This document shows, piece after piece, positions 9,556 through 21,149 of a stretch of DNA of 64,000 bases (position 1 is its first letter; the number at the start of each line of letters is the position of its first letter). Source of the DNA: Ixodes scapularis (taxonomy: Eukaryota; Arthropoda; Arachnida; Ixodida; Ixodidae); NCBI RefSeq assembly GCF_016920785.2, contig NW_024609857.1, positions 193,205,027 to 193,269,026 of the forward strand. The letters run 5' to 3'. The position numbers were made by a program, and so were the translations under genes. The notes beneath the pieces were generated by a model that worked only from the letters and a program-made list of their open reading frames with translations, was not told where the DNA came from and made no database searches.

Positions 9556-12459
9556 CCCCTGGCATTCCAAATCGGTGGTGAATATACGCAGCCGCGTGGG
9601 TCCCGAAATCCGGAGACGGCCATCTTACCCAGTGTAGGTGGCGCTGCTGGCACTGCTCCGGAACTTCGCTGTTTCTAGCGGCTTCGTTTGCTCGTTTGAT
9701 AAAATTAGTGATAAAAACGTCAATGCAACCGAAATGTTATGCGCGTTTGGACTAAAAGACGGAATTACAGGCGGCCTTCGCTGCCGCTGAAGCTCAATCA
9801 ACTCAACAGCATTAAATAAACAACGTGCGCTACGTGCCCGAAAAACGAAAACGAAAAAAGATGAGTCGGAAGGGCGAAAGCTTTCTCCCGTCTGTCTGGA
9901 GAAGGAAAAAAAACGTTTCGTCCCTCCCCTTTTTTAGAGTCCGCTTGGGCGCGCATCAGTAGAATGGAGGAAGACGCGCCGTTGCTACTTCTTTCCTCCA
10001 TTTTTTCTTAAAGTGCAAGTGTCCATGTGAGAGAGGACGGGCACGCGAGACCGGTAACGATACCACGACAAACGCACGCGGAACCACGAGACTGACGAGA
10101 CCAAGATCACCAAGATGATGGTTGAATGGATGCTAGCGGCTGTCGAAAAGTAGTACGTAGTGTTTTCCGTGACATGGTGTATATGGCGACATCGGCAACG
10201 CTGGTTTCGAGCGCGCGCTCGCTGCATTTTAACGGGACGACACCTTTGGCAGGCCTCTAGTGTACCTCTTTTATATCGCACGGGGCCAGATGCTGGATGT
10301 GTGACATTGGCCCCGTGTGATGTGTGACGATGTGTGACATTGGCAGCGCGAGGCAACTGCTTCCTTCTTTGATTTACCATCCTAGCCATCGCAACAACCA
10401 GACTCGTCGAGGTCACCAGCTTCACGGATAAATAAATATTGTTTTGGTGGCTCCATACCAGCAGGCATTTTTCGCTTATTAAACTGAGCATGGAAGCAGG
10501 CGGAGTCCGATGATGCAGCACGGCAGTGCCATTCCTCGAGTATTTTTACCCAGCAAATCGCATCCATAGTGGTGTGACCGCAGCATTGTCACGCTATCGC
10601 GAAGAAACGGGTACATCACGATGATTTTGGGAGATTCGTGGCTTCAGGGGCGAGCGCTAGACGAGCGAAGGGAAGGCATCAGTGTAAAGGAACCTTGCGA
10701 TAGTCTCCACGGACGATGCTTACACGATTGTCCAAGTGTGGGCACAAGGCACAAAAAACACGACTGTACAATTGTCATATCCTCACACAAACACTACCTC
10801 GAAAAAACGCTAACATCGCCACGATCTTGCAACGCGACTTGTCTCAATGGCGAACACTAAACAATTGAAGAGAATCCATCGGCACCGCTTTGGTCGCTCT
10901 CGTTGAGCGAGCGCGATCGTCCAAAGGGGGTAGACTTGGCACTTCGACGGCCACTAAGTTGGACGGCGACACGATCGCTCAATTCTCGCATCGTGACGCA
11001 GAGACTACTATGCACAAAACGTATACCAGCTTAGCTTTGCGACGTAAAAACGGGTCACTCCGATAGGTCGGCGTTTCTCGGCGCCAGCGACGTTGAATGT
11101 AGCGCGGGCAATGCTGAATAATTTAGTTGACACCTGATATCAGAGACGTAAGAGAGCGAATGGAAGCGGTTGTTTGGCGGGGTGAATCTAAGGCAGCCAA
11201 CCGTTCTTTGATTTTCTTCAACGAACATAATGTATTACGTTCTGGCCCAGGTAATATGCACCAGTGAGCGTACTTCCCATATAGTGTCGCTGCTGTCGGG
11301 AGCCGATGCCGTCATGACATTCAATCGAAGCTTCACAACCGCGAAAACCAAGTCATTGTGTGTTTACGTTTAATTTCATTTAAATATGTTTTCTTGAGTT
11401 TTCCAACGACATATTGATGTATCTAAGGGTTTATTGCTACCTATGTCATGGTGAATCAAAGTAATGAGCTCCAGAGTTTGGCTTTCGTACTCCTTTAAGT
11501 GATACAATGAAGAATGTTTGATGCAACAGCTTCCCAATTGACGAGTCAAAAGTGTGTATTAGGCAAACATTAGTTTGCTTAAAGTATGTAGTTACGAGTT
11601 CCTTGAGCTGCGTCTTTACCTCCTCAAGTGTGAAACATTTTGTAGTGTGTGGCTTTTGAAAGCTTCTTATGTGTGCGGCGATTTCTCGTTCAAACAAAGC
11701 GGTTGACTGTGCTAGGATAGTGCATGTAAAAGCCGAGCCTTTACGTGCATTCTAGACATTTGTGAGCTAAATATCTGATTGTTGTTTGGTATGAAAGGAT
11801 AAGAGCGGTAGGCAGGTCTTTCAGTTGTCCATAAATAGCAGCATAATCGTTATGCTGGAAGCAGCGCCACCTTGCATTCCAGGAGTAGGATAGAAGAAAA
11901 TGCTAACGAAAATGGACATGTTGAGCATTCTATTCCACTCTTTATAAGTATTGTAGAGCAGTAAATAAAACCACTGCAAGTATTTTTGGCCGGCTTTATT
12001 TTTTATACAAAAACAATGAAATAATTACCCGGTCTTTCCCATGGAGGCGCTGTTAACAGCTTACAAATAGTACCATGGTAGTAGTGACACATGCGGAATG
12101 AAGAGTGCGACTGCTCTCCGCCAAAAGTAAATCAGACGATCACCATACCTTCCGTTCTTGCCCAACATACTAAACCTATATAAATTCCGAAAGAGCATCC
12201 GCTGAGTCGGTCGAGTTGGTGTTTAGGCGAATTTTAGATATGCTGCAACTTCAAGGAAAAAAGTCTACCATGCCACGGCGCTCCCAAATGTCTCCCGTGG
12301 TTCTTGCTCGTACACGCCGTCCCGGTATCTCTTCGTGACCTTGAACGTCATTAAAGCACGTTGACAGCCTTGTATTGCTTGTAATACACTAAGACATATT
12401 GCCCCATGTCCCTTTTAAGGAATTATAATTACTAAACCAATAAATACAAAGAATTATTC
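9556..12459. other. Long stretch without a supported gene
   Basis: 9540-9700 is promoter-like in GC content and contains AGGTGGCGCTGC. A minus-strand frame of 61 codons (10382-10567) starts in good context (CACTATGG) and contains a possible donor (GTATGG), but no family match is visible. From 10870 onward the DNA is AT-rich with no structure beyond AATAAA-like sites. No gene is claimed. Confidence 0.4.
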
Positions 12460-12539
12460 ATCGACATCTTGTAAACCCTGAGATGGGGAACGATAAGAAA
12501 ACGGATCGTTCCCCATCTCAGGGTTTACAAGATGTCGAT
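12460..12539. repeat. Perfect 35-bp inverted repeat, 10-nt loop
   Basis: The left arm (12460-12494) and right arm (12505-12539) are exact reverse complements. The loop is AAGAAAACGG. The arms contain CCTGAGATGGGGAACGAT and its complement. The predicted stem has no mismatch. Possible readings are a recent foldback event, a small-RNA precursor or an assembly or cloning artefact. No A/T-rich terminator context or coding sequence is linked to it. Confidence 0.85.
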
Positions 12540-13249
12540 TGATTACTAGCTCGCCTGCACTCTCTCACTGCTTACAGTTATTCATATCATTATCAGACCC
12601 CCCATCTGAAGCATTCATTTATCAATAAACTATGCGAGCATTTTAAGCTCGTCGAGCTATACTTTACCTCAATAATAATGATAATATAGGTACAAGCGCC
12701 GTCGACGATTTTTGTAACATTAGGAAGGTGCACTGTTTCGGCCTTACAGATGGTGGCGCAACGAAACATCGAAACAGTTTTCTTGTTTTCTAGATTATCT
12801 AAGCTTTATATAAATGGCGACACTGGTTGCAAGTCACGATGGACGCTTAGTATATTGTAACATATGTCTACAGTCACTTCGGCGTGGCACGTTCAGAAAT
12901 TAACAAAAACCGCCCTGTAATCGTACAATGTATATCTTTTAAAAAGGAAGGAAACGTTATGTAGTTTGCTTTCAAGCTGAAAGGTTCCGAATTCGCAGTG
13001 AGCAGTGAGCAAAGGCTTCGCGCCATAAATACGGTTGGCACCTAAAAATGCGGTTAGACTCTGGCAAAGTCGAAGGGCGTCGTTTCTAACTAAGGTTAGG
13101 CAAGCTGTTTATCGTTGAACGAATGTTAATTTTCGGTCGTACTTTGGAAGTGGTAAAAAAGACTCGGACCAAGCCTGCCGTTTTGCTGATAGCAATACAC
13201 ATTGAAATGAGCTGCCTAAGGCGGCTGGAATGAATGTAAACAACAATGA
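12540..13249. other. No gene seen
   Basis: AT-rich DNA with no repeat family, exon or RNA gene that I can identify. Confidence 0.45.
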
Positions 13250-13640
13250 AAAGAAAATCTGAATCTTGATTGTGAACTGTCGCGGTGTAAAAAATTGTTT
13301 CTAAATTAGGTGGCCACGTTCAGACCACCCACCCAGATATTTTCGTGGGAACTGAGTCATGGTTTAATGATTCTGTAAACGACTGCGAAGTGTTTCCCCG
13401 AGAATATGCAGTGTACCCACATTACTGCCATTGTCATGGCCGGGGTGTGTTTTTGTTGATCGCGGCACTCATTTTAAAACTCAATACGTCGATTGTGTGT
13501 GGTCTTGCATAAATTTCAAAGAACAACAGTTTTTGTTGGTGCTTAAAATAGAACCACATGCTGAGGTCTCGAAGCAATTGCTGGGTTACACGAAGTTATC
13601 AATATTATGCTGAGGGATTGTTTAAAAAAACGGCTAAAGG
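13250..13640 (+). pseudogene. Degraded LINE endonuclease (CR1/L2/Jockey type)
   Basis: With frameshifts, the plus strand reads like the N-terminal part of an AP-type endonuclease: NCRG near 13280, then TESWFNDSV, EVFPREYAVYP and GRGVFLLIAAL. These match the order of the catalytic Asn, the TESWL block and the RGGGV block in CR1/L2-like elements. Several stops and shifts break it. It is in the same orientation as the reverse-transcriptase relic that follows, but that relic is of another type. Confidence 0.6.
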
Positions 13641-14032
13641 GCAAGCGAGCTGCTGGATGTTTACCATGTTGAAACTTAACCTAAGAATGGATTACGAAAT
13701 AGAAACAATAACGTAGAAGGGACAGAAGCATTGAAGAAGAGAAGTTTCAAGTGCAGCAAAATATTTTATTCTGACCTACTTTTCATACACAGAAAGCGAC
13801 TAGATCACCAGCCAGACAACGTGAGCTTTACTAGGACACAACACACCAGTACTCACAAAGAAGCCAAAGCAGGGCAAAGGGATGCCCCCTCAACTAACTT
13901 GAAATATAACAACTCCGACACACCTTTCCAACTTGGGCTAACCCTCCATTATTACAAAGAGCAGTTTATATTTGTTTTGCGTACGTTTCTAAATGAAGCG
14001 CAAATATCAGTTCGGTCCTTAAGGAGGATGAG

Positions 14033-14940
14033 TTGGAAACTGTAGTAAAGAGTCTGTTAGATCCGATGCGTTCAACGCTAATTTGTTTAAAGGAATATAA
14101 ACCGGAAATGTTTATTCGTGCGGTGACTAACGAATGTGGTAGGTTGCAGAAATTAGTTTCAAAGTTCGTTCAGAATGGTTTAAAGTATGCACACCGAGAT
14201 AGATCTTTGTCTCTTAGAAGTTCGGTTGAGTCACTCGGCATCTTGGAGGTAAACCACGGGAGGGAATGTTCAGTTCTATCGTTAGATATTAATGACTTAC
14301 AATATTCCCTGGAGAAAACATCCTAATGACAAGGGTGAAGGATGCGCTCGAATCAAATGTGGTTCAGTTTCAATTTCAAACAAGTATTTCGCAAGACATT
14401 TTTTTCGTCATTCTTGATTATTATCGGCTGTCTCCAGTTGTGGAGTGTGAAGGAAAAAAAAGTTTGTGCAGAAGGAAGGTATGTGCATTAGGTCCTCGGC
14501 TGCACCGGCTTTAGCGGAGGTTTTTCTGAATTCGTTAAATTATGTTGTGATTGATCGAATACTTTTTTTTAAGGGGACACGTGTGTTGTTAAAGTTATGC
14601 TGACGACAATTTTGTTTGCACTTTCTGGGATGATATGTCGAAGGGTCTCGAGCAATTATTAAATCAGCTACTCCAGAACTGCCCTTCAGTGGAGAAACCG
14701 AACAGTAAAGTACGACAATTGTTGGATCTGCGAATTCACACTGAGGAAGGTGTGTGCTGGGAGTACGGCAAAAAAAACCCAAACGAGCACTATCAAAAAT
14801 GAGCTTCACTTTGAAAATGGTGAAAGCGGGATTTGTAAAATCTCTGATCGGAAATGCTCTGACGAGTCGTGCATATATTTTATCTAAACGTCGTTTGAAG
14901 GTCATTGGAAGAGTTAGCCAGGGAGGGGTATAAAGATGAG
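14033..14940 (+). pseudogene. Degraded reverse transcriptase, Penelope-like
   Basis: The reading frame shifts between 14033 and 14940. Recognisable blocks in order are VLSLDINDLQYSLEK (near 14275), VILDYYRLSPVVE with a Cys-Arg-Lys-rich segment after it, SYADDNFVC (catalytic YADD, near 14595), then LLDLRIHTEEGVCWEYGKKNP (14722-14783). The last is the thumb-side motif seen in tick elements of this class. Stops (for example 14512-14514) and shifts make it non-functional. An L2-type LINE is the alternative, but the FLDL…CWEY block argues against it. Confidence 0.5.
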
Positions 14941-14984
14941 CTCATCAAAAGACATTTAAATTTCCACACAAAGAAACAAAAATA

Positions 14985-15480
14985 AAGGGAAACAAATGAA
15001 AGCCGTTTACAACTCCCTGTAACGCCAAATTAGAGTGCAGCTCTTGTGGAGGAGGAGAGGAAGGGTACTGAGGGGAAAGTACATCCTTCCTCCCTCCTCC
15101 TCATTCTGTCTGCTACTCCTTTCTCTGAGCGGCGTCGCCGTCGCCTCACGAGGGTCACATGACCTCAAGGGGGTCACGTGACGTCACCGGGGTCACGTGA
15201 CCTCACGGAGGTCTCGTGACGCCTATAAGGTCACCTGACGATGACGTCATCAGTGACGTAACCAGTTACGTCATCATCACTAGTGACGTCATCAGTGAAG
15301 ATGACGATGCGGATGCCGATGACGTCATCAGCGACGATGCCGATGCGGATGACGTCATCAGCGACGTCACTGATGACGTCATCAGTAATGATCACGATGC
15401 GGGTGCCGATGACGTCATCAGTGACGTCACTGATGATGTCACTCATATTCGGGGCCAATGTAGTTCGCGGGTGTAGTGTA
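14985..15480. repeat. Repeat copy with TGACGTCA (CRE) palindrome core
   Basis: The left part (GAAAGCCGTTTACAACTCCC, then AGCTCTTG and a GA/CT-rich stretch) is the reverse complement of the right end of the repeat at 24290-24830, so this is a minus-oriented copy. Its core differs. TGACGTCA occurs exactly at 15179, 15242, 15284, 15320, 15350, 15374, 15410 and 15422, with near copies at 15254, 15266 and 15362 and three CACGTG-type sites before it. Units contain GATGCGGATGCCGATGACG-like repeats of about 30-36 bases. Confidence 0.7.
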
Positions 15481-15721
15481 AAATGTTCCATAATGCATAA
15501 GCCTTTTTTGTGATAGTGGAGGGTTAGTCTAAGTCGGGAAGGTGTGTCGCAGCTGTTATCTTTTCAGCTCGTTAAGACGGCATCTCTTTTTCCTACTCTG
15601 GTTGTTCTTTTGTGTGTCCTGGTGTATTGTGTCCTAGAAAAAAGACAAGTTGTGTTTGGTGACCTTGGTGCTGTGTGTATATATAAGAAGGTGGGGCTGA
15701 AGAAATCTTTCAAAAATGACT

Positions 15722-15927
15722 TGTAACAAGTATGTAGCGCTCCCCTCCCGTCCGCCCGTCTGCGGCCGCCTGGCTCGGCGGGCAACATTGGTCACCGCAC
15801 CAATAAACGCCGTTGAGCGTACGCCGCTCCGGTCAGTCATCGTCCACCCTCACAACCAGGCTGCGTGTCGTCTCTCCTCGGCGGGTGCTTCGGCCCCCTT
15901 CGTCCACGTTCGAGAAAGATCGTGACA
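15722..15927 (+). repeat. 5' LTR
   Basis: Begins TGTAACAAG and ends GATCGTGACA. An AATAAACG polyadenylation-type signal lies near 15802. It is followed by CTGGCGACGAGGA, the expected position of a primer-binding site. I could not match that to a named tRNA 3' end. Confidence 0.9.
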
Positions 15928-16024
15928 CTGGCGACGAGGAACCGTGGCACTGGAGGCCACCAACGTGCACGGTTCGGCCCACGCCGCCGAGAGAGTCCCA
16001 ACACCGCGCCCCGCTCCTGTCGCC

Positions 16025-16890
16025 ATGCCGCTGTACGGGAGGCTCGAGCCGTTCGAGGGAGATGGGTCCGCCTAGCCAGTCTACGAAGAACAAGTCCACG
16101 TGTTCTTCCGGGCGAACGACACGCCCGAGGCGAAACAACGGGACATCTTCTTGGCCAGCTGCGGGACCCGAGTCTTCAGCCTCCTTCTCGACCTCCTCAA
16201 GCCGGCCACGCCGCACGTCAAAACGCTGGGTGAGCAGCTCGCCACGCTGCGCTCGCACTTCAGCCCGGCGCCGTCCACGCTTATGGAGCGGTTCCGCTTC
16301 AACGACCGGAGCCGCCGGGACGGGGAGACCCTCGGGCAGTTCGTCGCTGCGCTTCGAGGGTTAGCGAGCACCTGCGCCTTCGGCGACCAGTTAGACCCGC
16401 TACTTCGGGACCGGTTCGTCTGCGGCATCAACAACCCCGCCATGCAGACGCGACTCCTGGAGCTCCTCGACCCCTCGCTGGACGACGCGGTGAAGGCAGC
16501 GCTGGCGATGGAAGCCGCAGCAAAGGACGCCAGCGAGATTGCGCGTGCAGCCGGCTCCCCGTCGACGGAAGTGGCGGTGAACAAGACGGCGGCAAAGAGC
16601 GGTGCCTGCAGCCGCTGCGGTGCTGCCCACTCCCTCTCACAGTGCCAGTTCGTCCAAGCACAATGCTTTACGTGCGGGAGAACTGGGCACCTCGCACGTG
16701 TCTGTCGAGGGGGAAGGACGACCGGCGGCCAGCAGCAGCATTCTGGTTCAAGCCCGGGTTCCAGCCAAGCACGCGGCCAGGGTGGCCGTCGCAAGAGAAC
16801 GCGGCGGGGACGAGCGGCACCAGGCCCGGGTCCGTCGTCAGTTAGGGTCCACGTCGTGGCCGAGGACCCGCAAATTTTCGACGTGTGGCA
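16025..16890 (+). pseudogene. gag region, one in-frame stop
   Basis: The best start is ATG 16025, because the frame from it (MPLYGRLEPFEGDG) is the usual Gag beginning and joins the downstream frame. A TAG at 16073-16075 interrupts it 16 codons in, and the remaining frame is open from 16100. The capsid-like region contains LMERFRFNDRSRRDGETLGQ and FVAALRGLASTC. Two zinc knuckles follow: a CX2CX3HX4C variant from about 16606 (CSRCGAAHSLSQC), then canonical CFTCGRTGHLARVC from about 16663. A basic Arg/Gly-rich tail comes next. Gag would package the element RNA; this copy needs readthrough. Confidence 0.85.
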
Positions 16891-19800
16891 CACCAGGAGA
16901 ATTTCGTCGTCTGTGCCACCTTACTTGGTGTCTGTCGAAATCTGCGGCCACCCCATCACCATGGAGCTGGACACAGGGGCCAGCGTGTCGGTCATGGCCG
17001 GGAAGCAGTTCAAGCGGACCTTCCCCGGCGTGTCCATCGAGGCGTCTGACGTCATGCTGCGCAGCTACTCCGGGCAGTTTTCCCAGGTCCAGGGTCGGGC
17101 CCAAGTCAGCGTTCGCCTTGGCGACAGGGAGGCAATCCTTCCCCTTTATCTAACCAAGGGGTCGTCGCCGACGCTGCTGGGCCGGAACTGGATTCACTCG
17201 CTGGGTGTTCGGCTGCCGGAGTACCAAGAAGCTGCGCTGCACGTGGTGAAGGACGTCCCGAGCCTCCTGACCGACTTCTAGTTCCTGTTCCAGCCGGGGG
17301 TGGGCACCTTCGCCGGCACGACGGTCGGTATCCACGTACCCGAGGGAGCCCGGCCTCAGTTCTTCAAGCCGCGTCCGCTGCCGTTCGCCCTGAAGGACAG
17401 GGTCACCCAGGAGCTGCAACGGCGGCAGCGAGAGGGAATCCTGGTACCCGTCAAGACTTCAGAGTGGGCCTCACCAATTGTCCCAGTCTTCAAGCGAGAC
17501 GGCCGCGTCTGGATCTGCGGGGACTTCAAGGTCACTATCAACCCCGTCGCTATCGTCGAGAAGTACCCGCTGCCTCGGGTAGAAGATCTTTGGTCGGCTC
17601 TGTCCGGGGGACAGAAGTTCTCCAAGCTCGACCTTCGAGATGCCTACCAGCAGCTGGTGCTCCAGAATGCCGCCCGGCAGTATGTCACCATTTCAACAAC
17701 CATGGGACTCTTCCCGTACACGCGCCTACCGTTCGGCGTGGCCTCAGCCCCAGCCATCTCCAGACAGAGATGGACAGCCTCTTCAGGGGCATGAGGCACG
17801 TGGCGGTGTACTTGGACGACATCCTGGTTACCGGTACCGACGACGGGGACAACCTGCAGAACCTGCGCAAAGTCCTGACACGACTACAGGACGCCGGTCT
17901 CAAGCTGAGGCTGGACAAGTGCGTGTTCCTGACCCCCAGCGTGGAGTACCTGGGACATATCATATTCCAGGCTGGCCTGGCCCCGGCACCCCGCAAGATT
18001 GAGGCCGTGCTTAAGGCGCCGAAGCCCAAGAGCAAGAAGGAGCTTCAGAGCTACCTAGGCCTCATTAACTTCTACAGGAGGTTCCTGCAGAACCTGTCGA
18101 CGCATCTGGAGCCGCTGCATCGCCTGCTTCGTGATGGGCAAAAGTGGGCGTGGATGAAGGAGCAGGACTTGGCGTTCCAGCACAGCAAGGAGCTCGTCGT
18201 TAAGGCTCCAGTGCCGGTGCACTTCGACCCGGCCAAGCCTGTAGTCCTCACCGTGGATGCGTCGCCGTACGGGGTACGAGCCGTCCTGTCGCACCGGGGT
18301 CAGAATGGTCAGGAACACCCTGTGGCGTTTGCTTCTCGTCGACTACATGCGGCAGAGCAACGCTACAGCCAGCTGGACAAAGAAGGCCTGGCGCTCATCT
18401 TCGGGGTCCAGCGCTTCCATCAGTACCTGTGGGGCCGGCAATTCGAGGCAGTCACGGACAACAGGCCGGTGCTGGGGCTGCTGGGACCTGACAAGGCAGT
18501 CCCAGTGCAAGCATCGCCTCGTGTGGTACGCTGGGTCTTGATGCTGGCAGCCTACAGGTACAAGCTGGTCTACCGCCCTGGGAAGGACCTGGGACCTGCC
18601 GACGCCCTGAGCCGCGGGCCCCTGCCGGAGGTGCCTGCTGCCGTTCCAGAGCCAGCTGACATGTTCCTGCTGAAGCGGGCCTACCCGGGGGTGCTCACCA
18701 GGACTGCGGTGGCGCAGGCGACCAGCCGGGACCCGGTCCTGTCTCGGGTGGTCAAGGCGGTTGCCCGAGGGGAGGAGCTGCGTCACCAGGCCTACAGCCA
18801 CAAGACCGCCGAGCTGAGCTTAAAGCAGGACTGCCTGCTGTGGGGTTCCAGGGTGGTGATTCCACAAAGTCTGCGGGCCAAGGTGCTGCAGTTGCTGCAC
18901 GCGGGGCACCCTGGCATTGAAAAGACCAAGATGGTGGCACGGTCGCACGTTTGGTGGCCTGGCTTGGACCAGGACATCGTGCACCAGGTGCAAGGCTGCC
19001 AGGTCTGCCAGGAGAACCAGCGAGCCTCGCGCCACGTGGAGATCACCCCCTGGCCGTTCCCACAGAGGCCGTGGTCCCGCTTGCACGTGGACTATGCGGG
19101 ACCCTTCAAGGGCCACTACTTCCTGGTGGTAGTGGACGCCTTCTCGAAGTTGGTGGAGGCACTGCCAGTCACCAGTCCATCGGCAAGCGCGACCATTGCG
19201 GCGCTGCGGCAAGTCTTCGCGGCGCAGGGATTGCCGAACATTATTGTGTCCGACAATGGTCCCGCTTTCGCTAGCGCCGAATACCTGGACTGGCTGCAGA
19301 GGAATGGAATACGCCGGATGCTGGTTCCGCCGTACCACCCCGCTTCCAATGGTCCAACAGAGCGGGTGGTACAGACCCTCAAGGACAAGCTGAAGAAAAG
19401 CCAGCCCAGGGATTTCCGGACGCAGGTGGCCCGGGTACTATTCCAGTACCGGACCACACCTCACGAGGTCACTGGCCGTGCCCCCTGCGAGCTTTTGCTG
19501 GGCCGGATGGTCAAGACACCCTTGGACGTCTTGCACCCAGACCTCCGGTCCTCGGCGCTCCTGAAGCAGCTGAAGCAGAAGCTGGCTGCTGACCGAGGGT
19601 GCCGTCCCGGGCCTTTGCCGGAGCCGGGAGCGTCGGTGTACGCCAGGAACTTCCGTCCTGGCCCACCCAGGTCTGCCGGGCGTGTGGTTTCACCAGCGAG
19701 TGCCTCGTCGCTGCTCGTCCGCATGCCCGGCGGGACCACCTGGCACCGGCACGCCGACCATGTGAGGCCTCGCCTCGGGACCTGGCTTCCACCCTCGGCC

Positions 19801-20094
19801 GTCGCTTCAGAGGACCAGCCCGCAGAGGGACCAACGACAGCACCAGTTGCGGCCAGTGGAGCGCCACCCACCCCGGAGGCGACAAGCGTCGCCAGTCCTG
19901 TGGCACCTGTGCCACTCCCAAACCCGGTCGCTGCGGCTCCACCGGATGGGGTGCGACCGTTACAGGCAGCGCCCGGCGTTGCCACACCTGGCCCGTCGAC
20001 ACCAGTACCCAGGCGTAGTACGCGGCACCGAAGGCCACCTGACCGTTACTCGCCGGGGTTGTCTTCATCGTCGACCGGCCAGGACTTTGCATGA
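16891..20094 (+). pseudogene. pol region (PR-RT-RNase H-IN) with two lesions
   Basis: Protease carries ELDTGASVSVM, with the active-site Asp codon at 16970. TAG 17279-17281 separates protease from RT. RT runs through FSKLDLRDAYQQL to the catalytic YLDDILV (17809-17829). A 1-base deletion near 17757, just after FGVASAPAI, moves the rest to another frame. RNase H has VLTVDASPYG and AVTDNRPVLG. Integrase has an HHCC zinc region (HAGHPG…CQVCQ, about 18898-19010). The DDE residues lie in HVDYAGP (about 19084), VSDNGPAF (about 19248) and NGPTERVV (about 19350). A proline-rich C-terminus follows. All catalytic motifs survive, so the lesions are few and recent. Confidence 0.9.
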
Positions 20095-20175
20095 CCAGAC
20101 GCCGAGTTGGTGTCGGCCATGCGCGTTGTTTATTCATTTATTTTGTTTTAGAAAAAACAAACTGGGGGGGAGGGA

Positions 20176-20381
20176 TGTAACAAGCATGTAGCGCCCCCCT
20201 CCCGACCGCCCGTCTGCGGCCGCCTGGCTCGGCGGGCAACATTGGTCACCGCACCAATAAACGCCGTTGAGCGTACGCCGCTCCGGTCAGTCATCGTCCA
20301 CCCTCACAACCAGGCTGCGTGTCGTCTCTCCTCGGCGGGTGCTTCGGCCCCCTTCGTCCACGTTCGAGAAAGATCGTGACA
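20176..20381 (+). repeat. 3' LTR
   Basis: 206 bases, identical to the 5' LTR apart from three substitutions near the start. Preceded by the purine tract GGGGGGGAGGGA and followed by the TGACT target duplicate. Confidence 0.9.
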
Positions 20382-20587
20382 TGACTATTCGAATTACAGA
20401 TACATGTCATTATCTAACATGCCTTGCAAGATAATGGAACATGTCATTTAATTTCATATTATTAATTACCTGTCGGAAATTAATTTACGATGCAATATTC
20501 AGCGTGCTTTCAAGAGCAGTTATTCCTGTGAGACCCAGCTTTTTGAATGGGTTATTCACCTGCAACACAACGTTCACTGGTCTTGAA

Positions 20588-21070
20588 CTACTGATGCCAT
20601 TTTAGAGCGCATCTTTTAGACGCCCGTTTCCGGGTTGAGCGGCGTCGGCACCGGCGTAACCGCGCGCATTGCCTTGTGGGACGTTTCCCCGCTAAATTTA
20701 CCGAGGAAGTTTTTTCGCTAAATTTTGTGGGAAATTTACCCGCTAGAGTTAGCAGAGAAATTTCCCCGCTAAATTTAGGGTAAAATTTCCGGCTAAATTT
20801 AGAGGGGAAATTGAAATTACCTGACCTCAACACTAATTTATCTGGGAAGATGACGTCACGACCTCGTGTCACATCACCCCTGGATAATTTCAAGAGCAGG
20901 AGGAGAGCAGGAGGAAACGAAGGGAAGGAGGAAAGAAGGAGGAGGGAAGGAAAAGGAGGGAGGAGGAGGAGGGGGCATACCCTCCTCACCGTACTCTCCC
21001 CTTCTCTTCCTCAAGAGCTGCGCGCTACTTTCGCATTACAGCAATTTGTAAACGTCTTTCATTTTTTATT
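20588..21070 (+). repeat. Repeat copy with GCTAAATTTAGC-type core
   Basis: The left part (TTAGAGCGCATCTTTTAGACG…CCGTTTCCGG) and right part (CCTCAAGAGCTGCGCGCT … TTGTAAACGTCTTTCATT) match the copy at 24290-24830. The core between about 20685 and 20820 has five degenerate CGCTAAATTTA units. It is followed by a GA-rich stretch (20890-20975) and a CT-rich end. This is the same family as the minus copy at 14985, whose core is TGACGTCA instead. Confidence 0.75.
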
Positions 21071-21149
21071 CATTTCTCAAAAGCATTCAACACTGCTTCT
21101 CAGCAACGAGTTTTATATAAGTTTCCTGAACTAAACATCCTTCCTTCTA

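Larger units (their letters stand above)
13803..15650 (+). mobile_element. Penelope-like element relic with inverted flanks
   Basis: A degraded RT lies between two related sequences of about 110 bases in opposite orientation (13795-13905 and 15545-15650). They share GTGTTGTGTCCTAG and the GGCATC-rich block when one is reverse complemented. Penelope-like elements often carry such pseudo-LTRs in either orientation. A separate repeat with a TGACGTCA-rich core (14985-15480) has inserted before the right flank. No GIY-YIG endonuclease domain remains. Assignment rests on RT motif style and flank arrangement. Confidence 0.45.
15722..20381 (+). mobile_element. Young Ty3/gypsy LTR retrotransposon, nearly full length
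   Basis: The LTRs (15722-15927 and 20176-20381, 206 bp each) differ at three positions, all in the first 40 bases. A perfect 5-bp target duplication TGACT sits at 15717-15721 and 20382-20386. GGGGGGAGGGA before the 3' LTR is the polypurine tract. The interior is one Gag-Pol reading frame (16025-20094) in the order Gag, two zinc knuckles, protease, RT, RNase H, integrase. It is broken by two TAG codons and one 1-base loss. The layout and K02A2.6-like integrase style suggest the Mag lineage, at low confidence. Base composition is far more GC-rich than the flanks. Confidence 0.92.

Noticed and set aside
10382..10567. Minus-strand 61-codon frame with good start context
   Set aside because: No conserved motif and only a weak possible donor.
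15833..20137. Long antisense frames across the gypsy element (up to 270 codons)
   Set aside because: They mirror the GC-rich Gag-Pol codons on the other strand and contain no motifs of their own.
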